This document shows, piece after piece, positions 6,578 through 7,049 of a stretch of 7,049 nt of DNA (positions are counted from its first letter, which is position 1; the number at the start of each line of letters is the position of its first letter). A program made the translations under genes and the position numbers. The stretch is from CAZNKO01 sp964573855 (lineage in GTDB: Bacteria; Patescibacteriota; Patescibacteriia; UBA9934; GWF2-40-263). The notes beneath the pieces are model-generated. The model had not been told where the DNA came from and did no database searches. It worked only from the letters and a program-made list of their open reading frames with translations. The DNA is taken from the NCBI GenBank assembly GCA_964573855.1, contig CAZNKO010000044.1:1-7049 (forward strand). Reading direction: 5' to 3'.

Positions 6578-6591
6578 ATGAAGTATGAAGT
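6578..6591 (+). repeat. Two perfect ATGAAGT heptamers at the SDR start
   Basis: The unit ATGAAGT occurs twice in direct tandem (6578-6584 and 6585-6591), followed by a weaker related unit. The second copy supplies the ATG start codon and the first residues (Met-Lys) of the truncated dehydrogenase. Two copies alone could be chance, but the 7-base period matches the tracts at 3590 and 3639. Confidence 0.5.
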
Positions 6592-7037
6592 TTGATAATA
6601 AAGTTGCATTTGTAACGGGTGGGACATCGGGTATCGGGGAAGCTATTGCCGAGCGTTTTGTAAGCGAAGGAGCGCAAGTGATGGTGGCAGGTTTAGCTAT
6701 TAAGAAGCTAAAAGTTTCCGATAGTCTGAAGTTTATCAAGGCTGATGTTGGTCAAGAAAGAGATATAAAACGGGCCCTTGAAAAAACAAGGCAGGTGTTT
6801 GAAAAGGTGGATATTGTGGTCAACAATGCTGGTATCTGGGGAACACAGAAAATAAAAGAACTTTCAGAAAAAGAACTGGATAGAATTTTTAGAGTGAACA
6901 CCAAAGGAGTGTTGTGGGGGATGAAGCATGCCTTTAAGTATTTGCGACGATCTGGTGCTCGAAAGGGAATCGGAGGCAAGGGGGTTATTTTGAATAGGGG
7001 AATGTATAAAATCTGCCACCTGAAAACTGCTCTTTGA
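6585..7037 (+). CDS. Truncated short-chain dehydrogenase/reductase (SDR), probable pseudogene or assembly-broken gene
   Basis: Classical SDRs are about 250-residue NAD(P)-dependent oxidoreductases. The N-terminal Rossmann half is intact: TGGTSGIG at 11-18 (cofactor TGxxxGxG motif), ADV 53-55, NNAG at 80-83 and Asn105 in VNTKG, the asparagine of the catalytic tetrad. Residues after about 137 (from RGMYKICH) do not resemble an SDR. The expected catalytic Ser and YxxxK are missing, and the frame ends at 150 residues. I looked at the other two frames over the remaining bases and found no continuation, so a single frameshift near the break does not explain it. GC over 6601-6960 is about 43% by hand count, against about 60% in rows sampled within the peptidase gene, which suggests separate origin. 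The start lies in an ATGAAGT repeat 9 bases after the membrane-protein stop. Substrate is unknown; as written the product should be inactive. Confidence 0.78.
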   Translation: MKFDNKVAFVTGGTSGIGEAIAERFVSEGAQVMVAGLAIKKLKVSDSLKFIKADVGQERDIKRALEKTRQVFEKVDIVVNNAGIWGTQKIKELSEKELDRIFRVNTKGVLWGMKHAFKYLRRSGARKGIGGKGVILNRGMYKICHLKTAL

Positions 7038-7046
7038 GTGTGAGTT
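7012..7046 (+). repeat. Possible heptad repeat tract at the right edge
   Basis: From 7012 successive 7-base units begin tctgcca and cctgaaa, and the first four keep TG at the third and fourth positions, like the CNTGTCA tract before gltX. The decay is strong and the last unit does not fit well. It coincides with the non-SDR tail of the truncated dehydrogenase frame, which suggests that this tail is really intergenic sequence. Confidence 0.3.
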
Positions 7047-7049
7047 GAG

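Overview
The window looks like a chromosomal segment of a small-genome, mid-GC bacterium, most likely a member of the Candidate Phyla Radiation (Patescibacteria). That placement is an inference. It rests on tight gene packing with ATGA stop/start overlaps, no Shine-Dalgarno sequence at any of six start codons, heptanucleotide-type repeats squeezed between genes, and the gene mix. TGA acts as a normal stop codon for at least three genes, so a recoded-TGA lineage is unlikely. The sequence is a draft assembly: a 10-N scaffold gap sits inside the first gene.

Layout. Positions 1-57 hold no gene I can name. A strong bidirectional hairpin terminator (58-94) closes clpB, which runs on the minus strand (97-2778). 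clpB has a textbook heat-shock control region (2795-2834): a TTGACA/TATACT promoter overlapped by a CIRCE operator, the binding site of the repressor HrcA. From the other side of this short divergent region, a plus-strand series starts at 2828. It comprises a WecG/TagA-type (GT26) glycosyltransferase, gltX (glutamyl-tRNA synthetase), a secreted coiled-coil LytM/M23 peptidase, a 72-residue two-helix membrane protein, and a truncated short-chain dehydrogenase (SDR) at the right edge. gltX, the peptidase and the membrane protein are joined by 4-base overlaps and are probably co-translated.

How the parts fit. ClpB disaggregates proteins under stress. The plus-strand group mixes cell-envelope work (glycosyl transfer to a lipid-linked precursor, peptidoglycan remodelling) with tRNA charging. 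Because the CIRCE operator ends 6 bases before the glycosyltransferase start codon, the same repressor could affect both directions.

The most unusual content is non-coding. Degenerate 7-base tandem repeats fill the glycosyltransferase-gltX junction, supply the start codon of the SDR and possibly reappear at the right edge. They appear to have been translated into the tail of the glycosyltransferase. The SDR segment is clearly lower in GC, lacks the catalytic Ser/Tyr/Lys part and lies between two such tracts, so it looks like an acquired or broken gene, or an assembly join. I found no CRISPR array, tRNA, rRNA, transposase or defence system.
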